Shown here one piece after another: positions 26,192-35,899 of a DNA stretch of 64,000 bases. The notes beneath the pieces are model-generated. The model worked only from the letters and a program-made list of their open reading frames with translations. It was not told the DNA's origin and searched no databases. Each line of letters begins with the position of its first letter. The first letter of the stretch is position 1. The DNA is from Blastococcus sp. CT_GayMR20 (GTDB taxonomy: Bacteria > Actinomycetota > Actinomycetes > Mycobacteriales > Geodermatophilaceae). The stretch spans positions 31,731-95,730 of the forward strand of contig NZ_SPQM01000006.1 of assembly GCF_004570345.1 (NCBI RefSeq), read 5' to 3'. The translations under genes and the position numbers were made by a program.

Positions 26192-27364
26192 TCAGACGAC
26201 GACCACGGTGGCTTTCGGCAGGCCGTTGAACTCGCAGGCCGTCACGCTGGTGTAGGCCCCCATGAACGGCGCCACCACCAGGTCGCCGACCTCCATCGCC
26301 GGCAGCATCGCGCTGGTGGTGATCACGTCGGTGCTGTCGCAGGTCGGGCCGGCCAGGACGCTGGGGAGGGTCTCCCGCTCCTCGAGCCCCGCGTCGTACG
26401 CGTAGACCGTGGGGTGGACGTGGTCGCTCAGCACGTTCGAGAAGCTGCCGTAGAGGCCGTCGTCCAGGTAGTACCAGGGCATCCCCCCGCGCCGGGTGAC
26501 CCCCACGACGCCGGCCACGGCCAGCATGGCGGGCGCGGCCACGAACCGCCCCGGTTCGGAGATCACCTGGATGCCGCGTCGGGTCAGTGGGCGGATCTCC
26601 TCCGCGATCGCCGACACGAAGCTGTCCAGGTGCGGCACGGCCGCGTCGTAGGGCACCGGCAGGCCCCCGCCGATGTCGAGGACGTCCAGGTCCACGCCCA
26701 CGTCGGCCAGGCAGTCGATCAGCATCGCCGCGTGCTGGATGTCCTGGAGCAGCGGCTCGGCGCTCGCCAGCTGGCTGCCGGGGTGGAACGACAGGCCGGT
26801 CACCCGCAGGCCCTTCTGCTGCGCGGTCCGAAGGAGATCGAGGGCTTCGTCAGGCCGGGCGCCGTACTTGTAGGACAGGTCGATGAGCGCCTGCGGCGTG
26901 CGGTACTGGAGCCTCAGCAGCAGCTCGACGTCGTGCTCGAGGCCGGCGAACTTGTCCAGCTCCGCCTCGTTGTCGAAGACGAACGTCCGGATGCCCGACC
27001 GCACCGCTGCCGCGACGTCCGCCGGCTTCTTGACCGGGTGGGTGTAGATGCACCGGTCCGGGGCCACGCCCAGCTCCGTCACCAGCGCGACCTCCCGAGG
27101 AGAGGCGACGTCGAAGAAGCCGCCCTCGTCGCGGACCGCGGCCAGCGCCGCCCGGTGCGACAGGGCCTTCACCGCGTAGTACGGCCGCACGTCCGGCAGC
27201 GCCCGGCGCAGTGCCCGGTACTGCTCGGCGATCCTCGCCGGGTCCAGCACCAGCAGCGGCGTGCCGTGCCGCCCGACCAGTGCCGGCAGGTCGATGGCGG
27301 CCAGTTCGGTGCCCAGCTGGGCGGGAGTCGGGACGGTCCACGTGGACTCGGTGACGCTGGTCAT
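26192..27364 (-). CDS. Ornithine/lysine decarboxylase-like enzyme, right-arm copy
   Basis: Identical to 4907-6079 (390 residues): PLP lysine K66, PTCDSTD, EPGR. The start overlaps the SMR stop. Confidence 0.85.
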   Translation of the reverse strand: MTSVTESTWTVPTPAQLGTELAAIDLPALVGRHGTPLLVLDPARIAEQYRALRRALPDVRPYYAVKALSHRAALAAVRDEGGFFDVASPREVALVTELGVAPDRCIYTHPVKKPADVAAAVRSGIRTFVFDNEAELDKFAGLEHDVELLLRLQYRTPQALIDLSYKYGARPDEALDLLRTAQQKGLRVTGLSFHPGSQLASAEPLLQDIQHAAMLIDCLADVGVDLDVLDIGGGLPVPYDAAVPHLDSFVSAIAEEIRPLTRRGIQVISEPGRFVAAPAMLAVAGVVGVTRRGGMPWYYLDDGLYGSFSNVLSDHVHPTVYAYDAGLEERETLPSVLAGPTCDSTDVITTSAMLPAMEVGDLVVAPFMGAYTSVTACEFNGLPKATVVVV

Positions 27365-27684
27365 GACACCGGTGCGCGGCCGAGGAGGTAGATACCCAGC
27401 GTGCCGGCGAGGATCAGGCCCAGGCAGACGTACTGCGCCGCCGAGATCGTCTCGCTCAGGAAGATCCGGCCGAGGAGGACCACCAGCACGATGCTCGCCC
27501 CGGCCCACACCGCGTTGGCCAGACCTGCCGGGACCGTCCGTGTGGCGTACGAGAACATCACGAAGCCGAACAGGAGCAGCAGCAGCCCGGCGAGCAGGAG
27601 GGCCGGCCGCTCCAGTCCCCGGGCCGCGCCCAGCAGGACGACGCCGGCCACGTCGGCCACGACGGTGACGACCAGGAAGACCAT
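27361..27684 (-). CDS. SMR-family transporter, right-arm copy
   Basis: Identical to 4587-4910 (107 residues, four helices, D11 in place of the EmrE glutamate). Confidence 0.75.
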   Translation of the reverse strand: MVFLVVTVVADVAGVVLLGAARGLERPALLLAGLLLLLFGFVMFSYATRTVPAGLANAVWAGASIVLVVLLGRIFLSETISAAQYVCLGLILAGTLGIYLLGRAPVS

Positions 27685-27782
27685 GCCGGGAGGAGCGCCC
27701 GGCGTCGGCGGCAGATACGGCCAGGCGACCTCCGCCGGGGTTCGATTCCCGCAGCGGCCTGCAGCAGGGCGCCCAGCCGGCC

Positions 27783-27831
27783 GCCCATCCAGAGGCTCGC
27801 CCCGAGCTTGCGAGGGGTGAGGAGGATGGGG
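27783..27831. repeat. Intergenic palindromic repeat, copy A, right arm
   Basis: Mirror of 4440-4488; between divergent SMR and map starts. Confidence 0.6.
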
Positions 27832-27871
27832 TCCCTTGAAGACCGGGACGGTCAGACCGGAAGGAGTTCCC

Positions 27872-28642
27872 GTGATCGAGCTGCGCACGCCTGGCGAGCT
27901 GGAGGCCATGCGCGCCGCCGGTGCGGTGGTCGCCGACATGCTGGCCGCCGTCCGGGCGGCCGCGGCGCCGGGCGTCCGGCTGACCCGGCTCGACGCCGTC
28001 GCCCGGGATGTCCTCGCCGCGGCGGGAGCCACCTCGCCGTTCCTCGGCTATGCCCCGGCGGCCACCACGCCGCCGTTCCCGGGCGTGGTCTGCCTGTCGG
28101 TCAACGACGTCGCGCTGCACGGCGTCCCCTCGCCGGACGTCCTCGGGGACGGCGATCTGCTCAGCGTCGACGCGGGCGCCACGCTCGACGGGTGGGTCGG
28201 CGACGCCGCGATCACGTTCCCGGTGGGCACGCCGCGACCGGAGGACCTGTCGCTCGTGGCCACCGCGGAACGCGCGCTCGAGGCCGGTATCGCGGCGGCC
28301 GTCGTGGGCAACCGGGTCGGCGACGTCTCCGCGGCCATCGGCGCCGTGGGCCGCGCCGGCGGGTGCGGGATCAACACCGACCAGGGCGGTCACGGCGTCG
28401 GCCGGACGATGCACGAGGCCCCGCACGTACCGAACGAGGGCCGGGCGGGGCGAGGGGTCCCGCTGCGGCCCGGCCTGGTCATCGCCATCGAGCCCTGGTT
28501 CCTGGCCGGCGGGAGCGACGACTACCGGGTCGACGCGGACGGCTGGACGCTGCGCAGCGCCGACGGCAGCCGGGCCGCCCACGTCGAGCACACGGTCGCC
28601 GTCACCGAGGACGGCCCCAGGATTCTCACGCTTCCGCTCTGA
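27872..28642 (+). CDS. map: Methionine aminopeptidase, type I, right-arm copy
   Basis: Identical to 3629-4399 (256 residues). AAGGAG at 27861-27866 precedes the GTG start. Confidence 0.92.
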   Translation: MIELRTPGELEAMRAAGAVVADMLAAVRAAAAPGVRLTRLDAVARDVLAAAGATSPFLGYAPAATTPPFPGVVCLSVNDVALHGVPSPDVLGDGDLLSVDAGATLDGWVGDAAITFPVGTPRPEDLSLVATAERALEAGIAAAVVGNRVGDVSAAIGAVGRAGGCGINTDQGGHGVGRTMHEAPHVPNEGRAGRGVPLRPGLVIAIEPWFLAGGSDDYRVDADGWTLRSADGSRAAHVEHTVAVTEDGPRILTLPL

Positions 28643-29807
28643 CGGGGGCCCTTCTGCTGACGGCGCCGCGCTCAGCCAGGGCCTGCTCCAGGTCGGCCAG
28701 GAGGTCGTCGACGTCCTCGATGCCGACCGAGAGGCGCACCAGGTCGGCCGGCACCTCCAGCGGCGAACCGGCCGCGCTCGCGTGCGTCATGCGGCCCGGA
28801 TGCTCGATCAGCGACTCCACGCCGCCCAGCGACTCCGCCAGCGTGAACAGCTGCGCCCGCTCGCACACCTTCAGTGCGGCGTCCTCGCCGTCCCTCAGCC
28901 GGAACGAGACCATCCCGCCGAAGCCGGCCATCTGCTTCGCGGCGACGTCGTGCCCGGGGTGGGTCGGGAGCCCCGGGTACAGCACGCCCGAGACCGCCGG
29001 GTGGTCGAGCAGGTACTCGGCCACCCGTGCGGCGTTGGCCGAGTGCCGGTCCATCCGGACGCCCAGCGTCTTGAGGCTGCGCAGCACCAGCCACGAGTCG
29101 AAGGGGCTCGCCACCGCGCCCATCGCGTTGTGGTTGTAGGCCAGGCGCTCGCCGAGGCCGGTGTCCCGCGTGATCAGTGCGCCACCGACGACGTCCGAGT
29201 GCCCGCCGAGGTACTTGGTCGTCGAGTGGACGACGACGTCCGCGCCGAGGGTGAGCGGCCGCTGCAGGTAGGGCGAGGCGAAGGTGTTGTCGACGACGAG
29301 CAGCGCGCCGGCCTCGTGCGCGACCGCCGCGGTGAGTTCGATGTCGGTGATGTTGAGCAGCGGGTTGCTCGGGGTCTCGCACCAGACGACGCGGGTGGTC
29401 GGCCGGATCGCCGCGCGCACCGCGTCGGGGTCGTCGAGGTGGACGGGCGTGTACTCCAGACCCCACTCCGACAGCACGCGGGAGATGAGCCGGAACGTCC
29501 CGCCGTACGCGTCGCCCCCGAGGACGACGTGGTCGCCGGGACGGCAGGCGGTCCGCAGCAGGGTGTCCTCAGCGGCGAGGCCGGAGGCGAAGGCCAGCGC
29601 CGTGGTGCCCTCCTCCAGCGCGGCCAGCGCCTCGTGCAGCGCCGTCCGGGTCGGGTTGCCGCTGCGGCTGTACTCGTAGCCGCCGCGCAGGCCGCCCACG
29701 CCGTCCTGCTTGTAGGTGGTGGTGAGGTGGACGGGCAGGATCACCGCCCCGGTCGCCGGGTCCGGTTCCTGCCCGGCGTGGATCGCCCGCGTGTTGAAGC
29801 CGCTCAT
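28626..29807 (-). CDS. metB: Cystathionine gamma-synthase, right-arm copy
   Basis: Identical to 2464-3645 (393 residues, PLP lysine K198). ATGA overlap with cbs. Confidence 0.9.
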   Translation of the reverse strand: MSGFNTRAIHAGQEPDPATGAVILPVHLTTTYKQDGVGGLRGGYEYSRSGNPTRTALHEALAALEEGTTALAFASGLAAEDTLLRTACRPGDHVVLGGDAYGGTFRLISRVLSEWGLEYTPVHLDDPDAVRAAIRPTTRVVWCETPSNPLLNITDIELTAAVAHEAGALLVVDNTFASPYLQRPLTLGADVVVHSTTKYLGGHSDVVGGALITRDTGLGERLAYNHNAMGAVASPFDSWLVLRSLKTLGVRMDRHSANAARVAEYLLDHPAVSGVLYPGLPTHPGHDVAAKQMAGFGGMVSFRLRDGEDAALKVCERAQLFTLAESLGGVESLIEHPGRMTHASAAGSPLEVPADLVRLSVGIEDVDDLLADLEQALAERGAVSRRAPVRAEA

Positions 29808-31198
29808 GGGCCGACCGTATGCCCGAGCCCCGCCAGGTGGCCGAGCACGTCCTGGCGGGTGACGACGCCGGCCGGCTTGCCGTCGACGTGCACCACGAGC
29901 GCGTCGGCGGAGCCGAGCGCGGCGACCGCCGCGCCGACCTCCTCCCCGGAGCCGATGATCGGCAGCGGCGGGGACATGTGCTTCTCCACCCGGTCGGCGA
30001 GGCTGGCCCGGCCGGCGAAGAGCGAGTCGAGCAGGGTCTTCTCGTCGACCGAGCCGACGACCTCGCCGGCCGTCACCGGGGGCTCCGCGCGCACCACCGG
30101 CAGCTGGCTGACGCCGTACTCGCGGAGGATGTTGATCGCGTCGCGGACGGTCTCGTTCGGATGCGTGTGCACCAGCGTCGGGGTCTCGCCGGACTTGGTG
30201 TGCAGGAGCTCGCCGACCGTGGTGCCCGAGGCGGAGTCGAGGAAGCCGTAGTCGGCCATCCACTTGTCGCTGAAGATCTTGTTGAGGTAGCCGCGGCCGC
30301 CGTCCGGGAGCAGCACCACCATGACGTCGTCCCTGGTGAGCTTCCTCGCTGCCTTCACCGCGGCGACGACGGCCATCCCGCAGGAGCCGCCGACCAGCAG
30401 CCCCTCCTCCCGGGCCAGCCGCCGGGTCATCGCGAAGGAGTCGCCGTCGGACACGGGGATGATCTCGTCGGCGATCTCGCGGTCGTACGTGGACGGCCAG
30501 AAATCCTCGCCGACGCCCTCCACCAGGTACGGGCGGCCGGTGCCCCCGGAGTAGACCGAGCCCTCGGGGTCGGCGCCGACGACGCGCACGCGACCGCCGG
30601 ACGCCTCCTTGAGGTAGCGCCCGATCCCGCTGATCGTGCCGCCGGTGCCCATGCCCGTGACGAAGGTGGTGATCCGGCCCTCGGTCTGCGCCCAGATCTC
30701 CGGGCCGGTCGTCTCGTAGTGCGACTGCGGGTTCGCCGGGTTCGAGTACTGGTCGGGCTTCCAGCCGCCCGGCGTCTCGCGGGCGAGCCGGTCGGAGACC
30801 GAGTAGTACGACCGCGGATCGGACGGGTCGACGGCGGTCGGGCAGACGACGACCTCGGCGCCGTAGGCCTTCAGCACGTTGATCTTCTCCTGGCCCACCT
30901 TGTCGGGACAGATGAAGATGCAGCTGTAGCCGCGCTGCTGGGCGACGAGGGCGAGCCCGATGCCGGTGTTGCCGCTGGTCGGCTCCACGATCGTCCCGCC
31001 CGGCTTCAGCGCACCGCTCGCCTCGGCGGCGTCGACCATCCGGACGGCGATGCGGTCCTTCACCGATCCGCCCGGGTTGAGGTACTCGAGCTTCGCCAGC
31101 ACCAGCGGCGCGTCGGGGCCCAGGGAGCTGGTCACCGAGGTGAGGCGCACCAGCGGGGTGTTGCCGACCAGGTCGACGACGGACTCGGCGTACTCCAA
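29804..31198 (-). CDS. cbs: Cystathionine beta-synthase, right-arm copy
   Basis: Identical to 1073-2467 (464 residues, K47, two CBS domains). TTG start with AAGGAGG 7 nt upstream. Confidence 0.93.
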   Translation of the reverse strand: MEYAESVVDLVGNTPLVRLTSVTSSLGPDAPLVLAKLEYLNPGGSVKDRIAVRMVDAAEASGALKPGGTIVEPTSGNTGIGLALVAQQRGYSCIFICPDKVGQEKINVLKAYGAEVVVCPTAVDPSDPRSYYSVSDRLARETPGGWKPDQYSNPANPQSHYETTGPEIWAQTEGRITTFVTGMGTGGTISGIGRYLKEASGGRVRVVGADPEGSVYSGGTGRPYLVEGVGEDFWPSTYDREIADEIIPVSDGDSFAMTRRLAREEGLLVGGSCGMAVVAAVKAARKLTRDDVMVVLLPDGGRGYLNKIFSDKWMADYGFLDSASGTTVGELLHTKSGETPTLVHTHPNETVRDAINILREYGVSQLPVVRAEPPVTAGEVVGSVDEKTLLDSLFAGRASLADRVEKHMSPPLPIIGSGEEVGAAVAALGSADALVVHVDGKPAGVVTRQDVLGHLAGLGHTVGP

Positions 31199-31300
31199 CG
31201 AAGGGCCTCCTTGTCGGCTGCCGGCGGTCGGCACCCAGCTCGACCATTCCACCAGAGGGGCCGGTGGCGGGCCCGGGTGGCGACGCACGAGGATGCGGGC

Positions 31301-32308
31301 ATGAGTCCCTCCGTCGGCACCCGCACGCTCGGCCTGACCGGCCTGACCGTCTCCTCGCTCGGCCTCGGCTGCATGGGCATGAGCCAGATGTACGGCGCCG
31401 CCGACCGGAAGGAGTCGATCGCGACGATCCACCGGGCCCTGGACCTGGGGGTCACGTTCCTCGACACCTCCGACGTCTACGGCGACGGGCACAACGAGGA
31501 GCTGGTCGGGGAGGCGATCGCCGGCCGCCGGGACGATGTCCAGCTCGCCACGAAGTTCGCGATCAGCCGGACCGAGGACGGCGGCCAGCGCATCGACGGC
31601 CGCCCGGAGAACGTGCGTGCGCGCGTGGAGGACAGCCTGCGACGGCTGAAGGTGGACGTGATCGACCTCTACTACCAGCACCGCGTGGACCGGAAGGTGC
31701 CGATCGAGGACACGGTCGGTGCGCTGGCCGAGCTCGTCGAGCAGGGCAAGGTCCGGTACCTCGGCCTGTCGGAGGCCAGCGCCGCATCGATCCGGCGGGC
31801 GGTGGCCGTGCACCCGATCGCCGCCCTGCAGAGCGAGTGGTCGCTGTGGACGCGGGACCTGGAGGCAGAAGTGCTCGGCGTCGCGCGCGAGCACGGCATC
31901 GGCATCGTCCCCTTCAGCCCGCTGGGCCGGGGCTTCCTGACCGGCGCCATCACCGGCCCCGAGGACTTCGGGGAGGACGACTGGCGGCGGGGTCATCCGC
32001 GGTTCACCGGGGAGGCCTTCGCGGTGAACCTCCGCCTCGTCGAGGCCGTCCGGGCGATGGCGCAGGAGAAGGGGACGACCCCGGGTCAGCTGGCGCTGGC
32101 CTGGGTGCTGGCCCAGGGAGAGGACGTCGTCCCCATCCCGGGCACCAAGCGGCGGACCTACCTCGAGGAGAACGTCGCCGCCGCCGACGTCCGGCTCTCC
32201 GCCGACGACCTCGCGCGGCTCGACGGGATCGCACCTCCCGGGGTCGCCGCCGGCGGCCGGTACGTCGACGCCGCCTACTCCTACGGCGACAGCCCGGAGC
32301 GGGCGTGA
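31301..32308 (+). CDS. Aldo/keto reductase, complete copy
   Basis: A 335-residue TIM-barrel oxidoreductase using NADPH. The catalytic tetrad is visible: D and Y in [16 protein letters not shown] in LATKFAI, H in YYQHRVD. The substrate loop and C-terminal [14 protein letters not shown] fit AKR13/IolS-like reductases of aldehydes or ketones. The ATG follows a GAGGA-containing leader; the gene is divergent from cbs. The palindrome limit visible in this window falls at 32270, 38 bp before the stop. The stop overlaps the start of the XdhC-like gene (GTGA), so the reductase, XdhC-like and kinase genes probably form one operon. Confidence 0.92.
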   Translation: MSPSVGTRTLGLTGLTVSSLGLGCMGMSQMYGAADRKESIATIHRALDLGVTFLDTSDVYGDGHNEELVGEAIAGRRDDVQLATKFAISRTEDGGQRIDGRPENVRARVEDSLRRLKVDVIDLYYQHRVDRKVPIEDTVGALAELVEQGKVRYLGLSEASAASIRRAVAVHPIAALQSEWSLWTRDLEAEVLGVAREHGIGIVPFSPLGRGFLTGAITGPEDFGEDDWRRGHPRFTGEAFAVNLRLVEAVRAMAQEKGTTPGQLALAWVLAQGEDVVPIPGTKRRTYLEENVAAADVRLSADDLARLDGIAPPGVAAGGRYVDAAYSYGDSPERA

Positions 32309-32784
32309 CCGCCGACCGGCTGCTGGTGGCGGTCTTCGCCTGGCCGGTGGCCGACGTACTGGTGCGCTGGGGTGCGGAGCTCGGCTTCCGCACCGTGGTC
32401 GTCGAGCCGGACGGCGAGCGCGTTCCCGCGGGCACGCCGGACCTCGTCGTGCGGAGCTTCGCCGAGCTGGACCGGGAGCTCGCCGCGGGCACGGCGGACG
32501 TCGTGGTGACCGACCACCACCGCGACGAGCTGGGGGAACTGCTCCGCGACGCGCTCGCCCGGCCCGCCCGCTGGATCGGCGTCATGGGCAACCCCCGGCA
32601 CGAGGGCCCGCACGTCGCCGCGCTGACCGCGCTCGGAGTGCCCGAGGCGGACATCGCCCGGGTGCACCGCCCGATCGGCCTCGACATCGGCTCGAAGGCC
32701 CCGGCGGAGATCGCGGTCTCGACGCTCGCCGGGCTGCTGGCCGACCGCAACGGCCGCGCCGGCGGCTTCGCGCATCCCGGCTGA
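32305..32784 (+). CDS. XdhC-like Rossmann domain protein
   Basis: A 159-residue protein corresponding only to the C-terminal Rossmann domain of XdhC/CoxF family proteins, which insert or sulfurate the molybdenum cofactor of xanthine-dehydrogenase-type enzymes. The family signature [13 protein letters not shown] and the [11 protein letters not shown] region are clear. The N-terminal XdhC module is absent and no molybdenum hydroxylase is nearby. The GTG start overlaps the reductase stop; the kinase gene starts 6 bp after this stop. The actual role in this operon is unknown. Confidence 0.78.
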   Translation: MTADRLLVAVFAWPVADVLVRWGAELGFRTVVVEPDGERVPAGTPDLVVRSFAELDRELAAGTADVVVTDHHRDELGELLRDALARPARWIGVMGNPRHEGPHVAALTALGVPEADIARVHRPIGLDIGSKAPAEIAVSTLAGLLADRNGRAGGFAHPG

Positions 32785-32790
32785 CGCCCG

Positions 32791-34173
32791 ATGCCCGACG
32801 ACGTCCTGCTCGGCGCCGACCTGGGCACGAGCGGCCTGAAGCTGGTCGCGCTCGACGCGGCGGGGGAGGTCGTCGGCGAGGCCGAGTCCGCGTACGAGGT
32901 CGCGCGACCGGCGCCGGGGTGGGCCGAGACCGACGTCGGCACCTGGCGGCGCGCGTTCGACGAGGCGCTCGCCGGGCTGGACCTCTCCGGCGCCCCGGTG
33001 CGGGCGCTCGGGATCGCCGGGCAGATGCACGGCGCCGTCCTGGTGGACGACGCCGAGACCGCGCTGCGGCCGGCACTGCTGTGGCCCGACCGGCGCGCGA
33101 CCGGCGAGCTGGCACGCTGGCGGGCCCTGCCGTCCGCCGACCGGGCCGCCCTGGCGAACCCGCTCGCGCCGGGGATGACCGGCCCGATGCTGGCCTGGCT
33201 GGCGATGAACGAGCCGGCTGTCGTCGACCGGGCCGCGGCTGCTCTGCTGCCCAAGGACGCGCTCCGCGCAACGCTCGTCCCCGGCGCGGTCACCGACCGC
33301 AGCGACGCCTCGGCCACCCTGCTCTGGGACGTCGTGGCCGACGACTGGTCGGCCGCAGCGGTCGCGGCGGGCGGCATCGACCGCGCGCTCCTCCCGGACG
33401 TCCGGTCATCCGCCGACGTCGTCGGGACCGCGGCGCTGCCGGTCGGCGAGGTGCCGGTGGTGGTCGGCGGCGCGGACACCCCGCTGGCCCTGTTCGCGGC
33501 CGGGACGAAAGGGGCCCTGCAGGTCAACCTCGGGACCGGCGTCCAGGTGCTCCGGCCCGGATGGCGGCCGCGACCGGTCGACGACCCGGTGGTGCACGGC
33601 TACGCCGACGCCGACGGCGGCTGGTACGCGATGGCCGCGCTGCAGAACGGCGGCTCCGCGTGGGAGTGGGTCTGCGGCGTCCTCGGCCTGAGCTGGAACG
33701 AGCTGTTCGACGCAGCCGCCTCGGCGCCCGCCGGGGCCGGGGGAGCGGTGTTCCGCCCCTTCCTCACCGGCGAGCGCGGCGGCGTCGCCGGCCCGGACGA
33801 CCGGGGCGGCTGGGCCGGGCTCGAACCGGGCACCACGCGCGCGGACCTCGCCCGGGCGGCGGTCGAGGGGATCGGATTCGCCGTCGCCGCGGCGGTCGGG
33901 CTGCTCGACGTCCCGTCGGGAGCCGTGCCCGTCGTCCTCACCGGTGGCGGCGCCCGGGCCGCCGTCGTCCAGCAGGTGCTCGCCGACGTCCTGCAGTGGC
34001 CGGTCCGTCACCTGCGGCTGCGCAGCGCCTCGGCGGTCGGCGCTGCGATGCTGGCCGGCCGGGGCGCCGGGCTCGACGTCGTCCCCCGGCGGGACCACGG
34101 CCCGATGGTGGAGCCGCGCCCGGCGCCGGAGCTGGCACGCGCGGCGGAGCGGTGGCGCGGGACGACCTCGTGA
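32791..34173 (+). CDS. xylB: FGGY-family carbohydrate kinase (xylulokinase-like)
   Basis: Phosphorylates a pentulose such as D-xylulose with ATP; 460 residues. N-terminal ADLGTSGLKLVALD is the first phosphate loop. GQMHGAVLVD and LLWPDRRA match the xylulokinase sugar site. NLGTGVQV, NGGSAWEW and LTGGGARA form the second ATP-binding lobe. No sugar isomerase or transporter is adjacent, so the sugar is inferred from family resemblance. Likely co-transcribed with the XdhC-like gene. Confidence 0.82.
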   Translation: MPDDVLLGADLGTSGLKLVALDAAGEVVGEAESAYEVARPAPGWAETDVGTWRRAFDEALAGLDLSGAPVRALGIAGQMHGAVLVDDAETALRPALLWPDRRATGELARWRALPSADRAALANPLAPGMTGPMLAWLAMNEPAVVDRAAAALLPKDALRATLVPGAVTDRSDASATLLWDVVADDWSAAAVAAGGIDRALLPDVRSSADVVGTAALPVGEVPVVVGGADTPLALFAAGTKGALQVNLGTGVQVLRPGWRPRPVDDPVVHGYADADGGWYAMAALQNGGSAWEWVCGVLGLSWNELFDAAASAPAGAGGAVFRPFLTGERGGVAGPDDRGGWAGLEPGTTRADLARAAVEGIGFAVAAAVGLLDVPSGAVPVVLTGGGARAAVVQQVLADVLQWPVRHLRLRSASAVGAAMLAGRGAGLDVVPRRDHGPMVEPRPAPELARAAERWRGTTS

Positions 34174-34182
34174 CCGTGCAGG

Positions 34183-34986
34183 TCAGTCGGGGTCGGGCAG
34201 CCGGATGTGGCGCAGTGCCGCCTCGTGCAGCGCGCCGTTGGTCGCCAGTGCGTGCCCGCCGGCCGGTCCCGGGGCGCCGGTCAGGTCGGTGAAGGTGCCG
34301 CCGGCCTCCCGCACGATGACGTCGAGGGCAGCGAGGTCCCAGATCGACACCTCCGGCTCGCAGGCGATGTCGACGGCGCCCTCGGCCAGCAGGACGTAGC
34401 TCCAGAAGTCGCCGTAGGCGCGGGTGCGCCAGACGGAGCGGGTGAGGTCGAGGAAGCCGTCGAGGCGTCCCCGGTCCGCCCAGCCCGAGAGGCTCGAGTA
34501 CGACAGGCTCGCGTCCGCCAGGTCGGTCACCTGCGACACCTGGCAGCGGGTCGCGGACTCCAGGCGGCGCCCCGTCCAGGCGCCGACGTCCTTGGCCGCC
34601 CACCAGCGCCGGTTGAGCGCGGGGGCCGAGACCAGGCCGACCACCGGCTCCTCGCCGTCGAAGAGGGCGATGAGGGTCGCCCAGACCGGCACGCCGCGGA
34701 CGAAGTTCTTCGTGCCGTCGATCGGGTCGAGCACCCAGCGGCGCGGGCCGTGACCGGTGGTGCCGAACTCCTCGCCCATCACCGCGTCGCGGGTGCGAGC
34801 CCGGCTGAGGGTGATGCGCAGCATCTCCTCGACGGCCCGGTCGGCGTCGGTCACCGGCGTCAGGTCGGGCTTGGTGTCGACCTTCAGGTCCTGCGCCTTG
34901 AAGCGGTCCAGGCTGATCGAGTCGGCCTGATCGGCCAGCACGTGTGCCAGCCTCATGTCCTCCGAAAACCCGCGCCCCGACGTCAT
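34183..34986 (-). CDS. hisN: Histidinol-phosphatase (inositol monophosphatase family)
   Basis: Hydrolyses histidinol phosphate in histidine synthesis; 267 residues. Metal-binding motifs in order: GEEFG, DPIDGTKNFVRG and WDLAALDVIV. It resembles mycobacterial HisN (Rv3137) over the whole length, including TKPDLTPVTDADRAVE and RAYGDFWSYVL. An alternative ATG at 34956 exists, but TAGGTT lies 8 nt before the ATG at 34986, fitting a leaderless transcript. Convergent with the kinase gene. Confidence 0.9.
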   Translation of the reverse strand: MTSGRGFSEDMRLAHVLADQADSISLDRFKAQDLKVDTKPDLTPVTDADRAVEEMLRITLSRARTRDAVMGEEFGTTGHGPRRWVLDPIDGTKNFVRGVPVWATLIALFDGEEPVVGLVSAPALNRRWWAAKDVGAWTGRRLESATRCQVSQVTDLADASLSYSSLSGWADRGRLDGFLDLTRSVWRTRAYGDFWSYVLLAEGAVDIACEPEVSIWDLAALDVIVREAGGTFTDLTGAPGPAGGHALATNGALHEAALRHIRLPDPD

Positions 34987-34994
34987 GGGCACCG

Positions 34995-35000
34995 AACCTA
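34995..35000 (-). promoter_or_regulatory. -10 box of hisN
   Basis: TAGGTT on the minus strand, 8 nt before the ATG. Confidence 0.5.
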
Positions 35001-35008
35001 GCCGGGGA

Positions 35009-35191
35009 TCAGTCGAAGACCGCTGAACTGACCCCACTCGGGCCTTCGTACTCGCGGTCCTCGATCTTCCTGAGGGCCTCCACGACCTCCTTGTCACCCC
35101 CTTGCTGCTCCGCGTGGCGGACGATGTCGTCCTTGCTCGCCGGATAGTCCATGCCGGACAGAGCCTTCTGGATGTCGATGGGACTGACCAT
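35009..35191 (-). CDS. DUF2795 family small protein
   Basis: A 60-residue soluble protein matching the DUF2795 pattern: an N-terminal IDIQKALSGMDYPASKDDIV, then AEQQGGDKEVVEALRKIEDREYEGPSGV. These are common small actinobacterial proteins with no known biochemical role. A G-rich ribosome site (gggggc) immediately precedes the ATG. The stop is 22 bp from the hisN start. Confidence 0.8.
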   Translation of the reverse strand: MVSPIDIQKALSGMDYPASKDDIVRHAEQQGGDKEVVEALRKIEDREYEGPSGVSSAVFD

Positions 35192-35230
35192 GCCCCCGGA
35201 GTACCCGTCCGGGATCCGGGGATGCGCCGA

Positions 35231-35236
35231 TACCGT
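35231..35236 (+). promoter_or_regulatory. -10 box of the DUF2087 gene
   Basis: TACCGT, 6 nt before the GTG at 35243. Confidence 0.45.
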
Positions 35237-35242
35237 CGGAGC

Positions 35243-35779
35243 GTGGACGCCGCGACGATCGCCGGACTGCTGGCCGATCCCACGCGTCTGAAGGTCGTGG
35301 CGGCCCTCGCGCTGGGCGCCGGGACGACCGAGGAGGTGGCCGCGGCGTCGGGCCTCCCGCTCAAGGACGTCGCCCTCGCCGCCCGCCGGCTGGCCCGCGC
35401 CGGGCTCGTGCACCGCGACGGCCACACCCTCCTGCTGCACGCCGACCGGTTCGGCGTGGCCGCCCGGGCCGCCGCCGAGGCGGCACCGCCCCCGGAGCCG
35501 CTGTCCGACGACCCGGCCGAGGACGCGGTGCTGTCGGCGTTCGTCCGCGACGGACGGCTGGTCTCGATCCCGGCGCAGCACAGCAAGCGGCTCCTGGTGC
35601 TGCACCACCTGGTGCGTGTCTTCGAGCCCGGCGTGCGGTACCCGGAGCGGGAGGTCAACGCGCTGCTGGCCGTCTGGCACCCGGACGTCGCCGCGCTGCG
35701 CCGCTACCTCGTCGACGAGGGGCTGCTGACCCGCGAGGCCGGCGTCTACTGGCGCATCGGCGGTCCGGTGGATCTCTGA
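35243..35779 (+). CDS. HTH (ArsR-like) plus DUF2087 protein
   Basis: A 178-residue protein. Residues 1-70 form a winged-helix fold (ADPTRLKVVAALALGAGTTEEVA, then DVALAARRLARAGLVHRDG), as in ArsR regulators. Residues 95-170 form a DUF2087 domain (LVSIPAQHSKRLLVLHHLV, YPEREVNALL, RRYLVDEGLLTRE). It is probably a DNA-binding regulator; no metal-binding cysteines are present. GTG 35243 is preferred because of the -10 box; an ATG at 35222 would add seven residues. Confidence 0.78.
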   Translation: MDAATIAGLLADPTRLKVVAALALGAGTTEEVAAASGLPLKDVALAARRLARAGLVHRDGHTLLLHADRFGVAARAAAEAAPPPEPLSDDPAEDAVLSAFVRDGRLVSIPAQHSKRLLVLHHLVRVFEPGVRYPEREVNALLAVWHPDVAALRRYLVDEGLLTREAGVYWRIGGPVDL

Positions 35780-35899
35780 TCCGCGCCGTCTTGCGCACGG
35801 TGGTCGTTCTGCGGGCCGGGATGACCGCCGCGATGCGGATGGCGGTCGTTCCGAGTAACTCGCTCGTGCGCGCGGCCGGGGCGCGCCAGACTTCCCCGC

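Larger units (their letters stand above)
16192..32270 (-). repeat. Right arm of the giant inverted repeat
   Basis: This is the mirror copy of the left arm. Genes at its outer edge continue without interruption into single-copy sequence: the aldo/keto reductase ends at 32308 and overlaps the XdhC-like gene. The right arm is therefore the better candidate for the authentic chromosomal copy. The boundary at 32270 is only the limit imposed by the window start; the repeat could extend further if more sequence precedes base 1. Confidence 0.97.

Noticed and set aside
1..32270. Reading the palindrome as linear-chromosome terminal repeats or a composite transposon.
   Set aside because: No transposase, telomere-like hairpins or target-site duplications are visible, and the arms meet tail to tail inside a gene, unlike terminal inverted repeats.
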